Assembly (NCBI GenBank): GCA_009801015.1
Contig: VHZZ01001465.1
Span: forward strand, 115,809-150,661
Source of the DNA: Silene noctiflora
Taxonomy: Eukaryota; Streptophyta; Magnoliopsida; Caryophyllales; Caryophyllaceae
Reading direction: 5' to 3'
DNA: 34,853 bases
The notes beneath the pieces were generated by a model. That model searched no databases, had not been told where the DNA came from, and saw nothing but the letters and a program-made list of their open reading frames with translations. The translations under genes were made by a program, and so were the position numbers. Of the stretch, positions 33,040 through 34,853 are shown piece by piece. Positions within the stretch are counted from its first letter, which is position 1; every line of letters begins with the position of its first letter.

Positions 33040-33257
33040 TGTTAGGGTGAAAACTCATGTCACACATCGGTAGAATAAGGATGGAAGATCATCTTTATAT
33101 GTGTCCAGAAAATATAATAGTACGAGGCCTTTTGAGAAGGAGTCCATAAGTAAATTCGTGAGGGCTTAGCCCAAAGCGGACAATATTATACTATTATGGG
33201 TAGTGGACATAGATACAACAGAGGCCGAACACGAGGTATTCACGCTTCCGCACAACA
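33040..33257 (+). repeat. TRIM-like LTR, 218 bp
   Basis: The segment begins TGTTAGGGTGA and ends CACAACA, and is followed after two bases by a Met-tRNA primer site. Inside are CACATCGGT and AAAGCGGACAATATT, words I associate with angiosperm TRIM elements (miniature LTR retrotransposons). A second LTR is not seen: the sequence after the primer site is cut off by another element start at 33295. Confidence 0.65.
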
Positions 33258-33259
33258 AG

Positions 33260-33271
33260 TGGTATCAGAGC
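33260..33271 (+). other. Primer-binding site of the TRIM-like element
   Basis: TGGTATCAGAGC is the exact plant initiator Met-tRNA primer site, two bases after the LTR end. It shows that the element reads on the plus strand. Confidence 0.8.
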
Positions 33272-33294
33272 CCAAGGTTAAACTTGGGCCTAGG

Positions 33295-34569
33295 TGTAAT
33301 ACCCCCATAAGTCGGAATCCTTCCTCAAGGCAACCCCAACTCACGGATGTGTTATAAGACTTGGTTTCCCAAGCTTGTAGTGCGAAGTACGATAATAAGC
33401 AATTTAAAGTAAGATCGTTTAAGCGATTTAAAGTAAACTAGATAAGTTGTAGTTACATAATTTGGTTACATGTTATGGGATTCAAACACTAATTCCAAAT
33501 GATACAACCATATCGAAAATAAGAGTGGAGTCTATGAATAGTCAAAAAGCTAAACAACAAGAATGGCGACAACTAAAGTGAGACGCTCTAAGCCATCAAT
33601 GAATGCAAATACAACTTGTCACGCCTCTGCTCCCCATATGAGCAGAAATCATTATATGGTCCATCACAAACATTTGAAACCACGCTTGTTTAGTCACAAT
33701 AATACAAATGGTCAATGAAAAGACATTAATGCGAAATGATAGCTAATATGCAATACTATAATGACCAATGAAGTATAACCATCAATTGCACAACTCATTT
33801 AACACCATCCACGTTGACGGCATCGCAACACCGCCACCAAATCACCGGATCGCAGCCCGAAAACAAGGTACTCGGGACACACCCGTGGTACCGGGCCCGA
33901 AAGCGACCCGGATCCCCTGCCAGGCGACATATCTTAACCACACGTGCCTCTCCATGACTCAAGCCATTAATCTGCACATCCCTCTTGGAGCGGGAAGCTC
34001 CAAGAGGCGACCCGAGCGCAAGACGGTTTTCCAACCGTCTTACGTCTCCATAGCGATCACAAACCATCATCAACTACCTCCATCCAACATCTCCAATCAT
34101 CATAAGTGACCAAAGATGCAAACAAGGCAATTAATATTTCCATGTAACAATTAAACCATCTTAAGACAACAATTCACATGCTTCACAAAAATTAACCATG
34201 TAATTACCAAGCCTTTCGAATAATCATGTTATAATGCAACTAATGATGTCATACTATCAATCCACTTACCGAAATACCAACATGATTGAACAACCTCATA
34301 ATATGTCATGAAACCCTAATTACCAACATCCATGTTATCATGCAATTACTACAAAGATTATGCAATTCATGAGAACTAATGCATAAATAGACAGTCATAC
34401 TATTAAGACTAAGTAGGGATACCCTACCTCTTGATATTCTTCACAATCAACCAACAAGGCTAGAAGTGCTCCTCAATGAAGTCTCCTCCTACACAAATTA
34501 TGACTAACTATCACAACATAATACTACAATAACAACAGTACTAATTAAGCCACTAATTAACCCCTTATT
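33295..34569 (-). repeat. Diverged LTR-like sequence related to LTRs A and B
   Basis: It starts TGTAATACCCCC, the terminal word shared by these LTRs. It carries the flank CCATTAATCTGCACAT followed by a perfect hairpin (33981-34007), and further on TAGGGATACCCT, resembling TAGGGAAACCCT of element B. The order of hairpin then TAGGG box matches element B read on the plus strand, so I assign minus orientation. A proper TTACA end is missing. The 113-aa and 92-aa ORFs over the hairpin region are the same kind of chance frames seen in the LTRs of element B. Confidence 0.5.
33981..34007 (-). other. LTR hairpin, right-edge copy (perfect 11-bp stem)
   Basis: CCTCTTGGAGC and GCTCCAAGAGG pair perfectly around loop GGGAA. 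It is preceded by CCATTAATCTGCACAT, as in element B. Confidence 0.85.
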
Positions 34570-34853
34570 TGTAACACCCTCATACCCAAAGTGTCTTACA
34601 AGGCCACCTTAAGTACGGAGATGCTACCATCTCGGTCTCCCGAGGCAATGATATGCAAAAGACAATAACGAAACATTTAATAAAGTGTTTAAAGATTACA
34701 TTGTCTCAAAAGCCAAACCAAAGTACAACAACTTATCCAAGATACAATGTCTCAAACTAAGTAAAACTCAAACGACGCAGCGGAAAGTCGACTAAGGTGA
34801 TTGCCCTTCAAGCCCCGTGCAACAAAGCTACCTGCTCAAATCTGCTCACCATC
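34570..34853. repeat. Start of another related LTR, cut by the window end
   Basis: It begins TGTAACACCCTC and has CTACCATCTCGG-TCTC-CCGAGG at 34625-34645, matching the end region of element B (TGTAACGACCCT ... CTACTATCTCGGTTGCTCGAGG). It runs out of the window, so its extent and partner LTR are unknown. Confidence 0.6.

Overview
This is nuclear DNA of a flowering plant. Genes are split by GT-AG introns, the intergenic DNA is AT-rich, and nested LTR retrotransposons and MITEs are abundant. The proteins point to a eudicot. The CpG-rich palindrome ACTCGRYCGAGT in the LTRs makes me think of Caryophyllaceae (Silene and relatives), but that is an impression, not proof.

Layout. Positions 1-11565 are a nest of transposable elements with no host gene. 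From left to right: the tail of an old LTR; a broken Ty3/gypsy gag-protease region (+ strand); AT-rich repeat DNA; and an LTR that reads 2977-4497 and resumes at 11120-11565. That LTR is interrupted by a 472-bp PIF/Harbinger-like MITE and by a complete 6.6-kb LTR retrotransposon on the minus strand (4498-11114). The 6.6-kb element has CATAT target duplications, a Met-tRNA primer site, a polypurine tract and one long, stop-interrupted gag/ORF1-like frame. It shows no reverse transcriptase or integrase, so it looks non-autonomous. 11566-14520 is degenerate repeat DNA with two MITE-like fold-backs.

The host genes follow. (1) 14633-18395 (+): a five-exon Aux/IAA repressor of 304 aa, closest to the IAA11/12/13 group, with a Stowaway MITE in intron 1. 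(2) 20858-22690 (-): an intronless MUR3-type xyloglucan galactosyltransferase (GT47, 610 aa). (3) 24547-29768 (-): a twelve-exon gene for the NDUFA9-like 39-kDa subunit of mitochondrial complex I. I assembled it exon by exon into an uninterrupted 398-aa frame. (4) 30657-31100 (+): a small secreted protein of the plant self-incompatibility S1 (SPH) family, 147 aa.

31101-34853 is repeat-rich again: an inverted-repeat element, a TRIM-like LTR with its primer site, then pieces of LTRs related to those on the left.

The genes do not form one pathway: auxin transcriptional control, Golgi cell-wall synthesis, mitochondrial respiration and secreted signalling. The MUR3/NDUFA9 pair matches, from memory, the adjacent Arabidopsis loci At2g20370 and At2g20360, suggesting an old conserved gene block. 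The most unusual signals are in the retrotransposons: the dispersed ACTCGRYCGAGT palindrome arrays, and a hairpin whose stem changes in sequence but keeps pairing between LTR copies. I found no defence system, CRISPR array or new multi-gene pathway.
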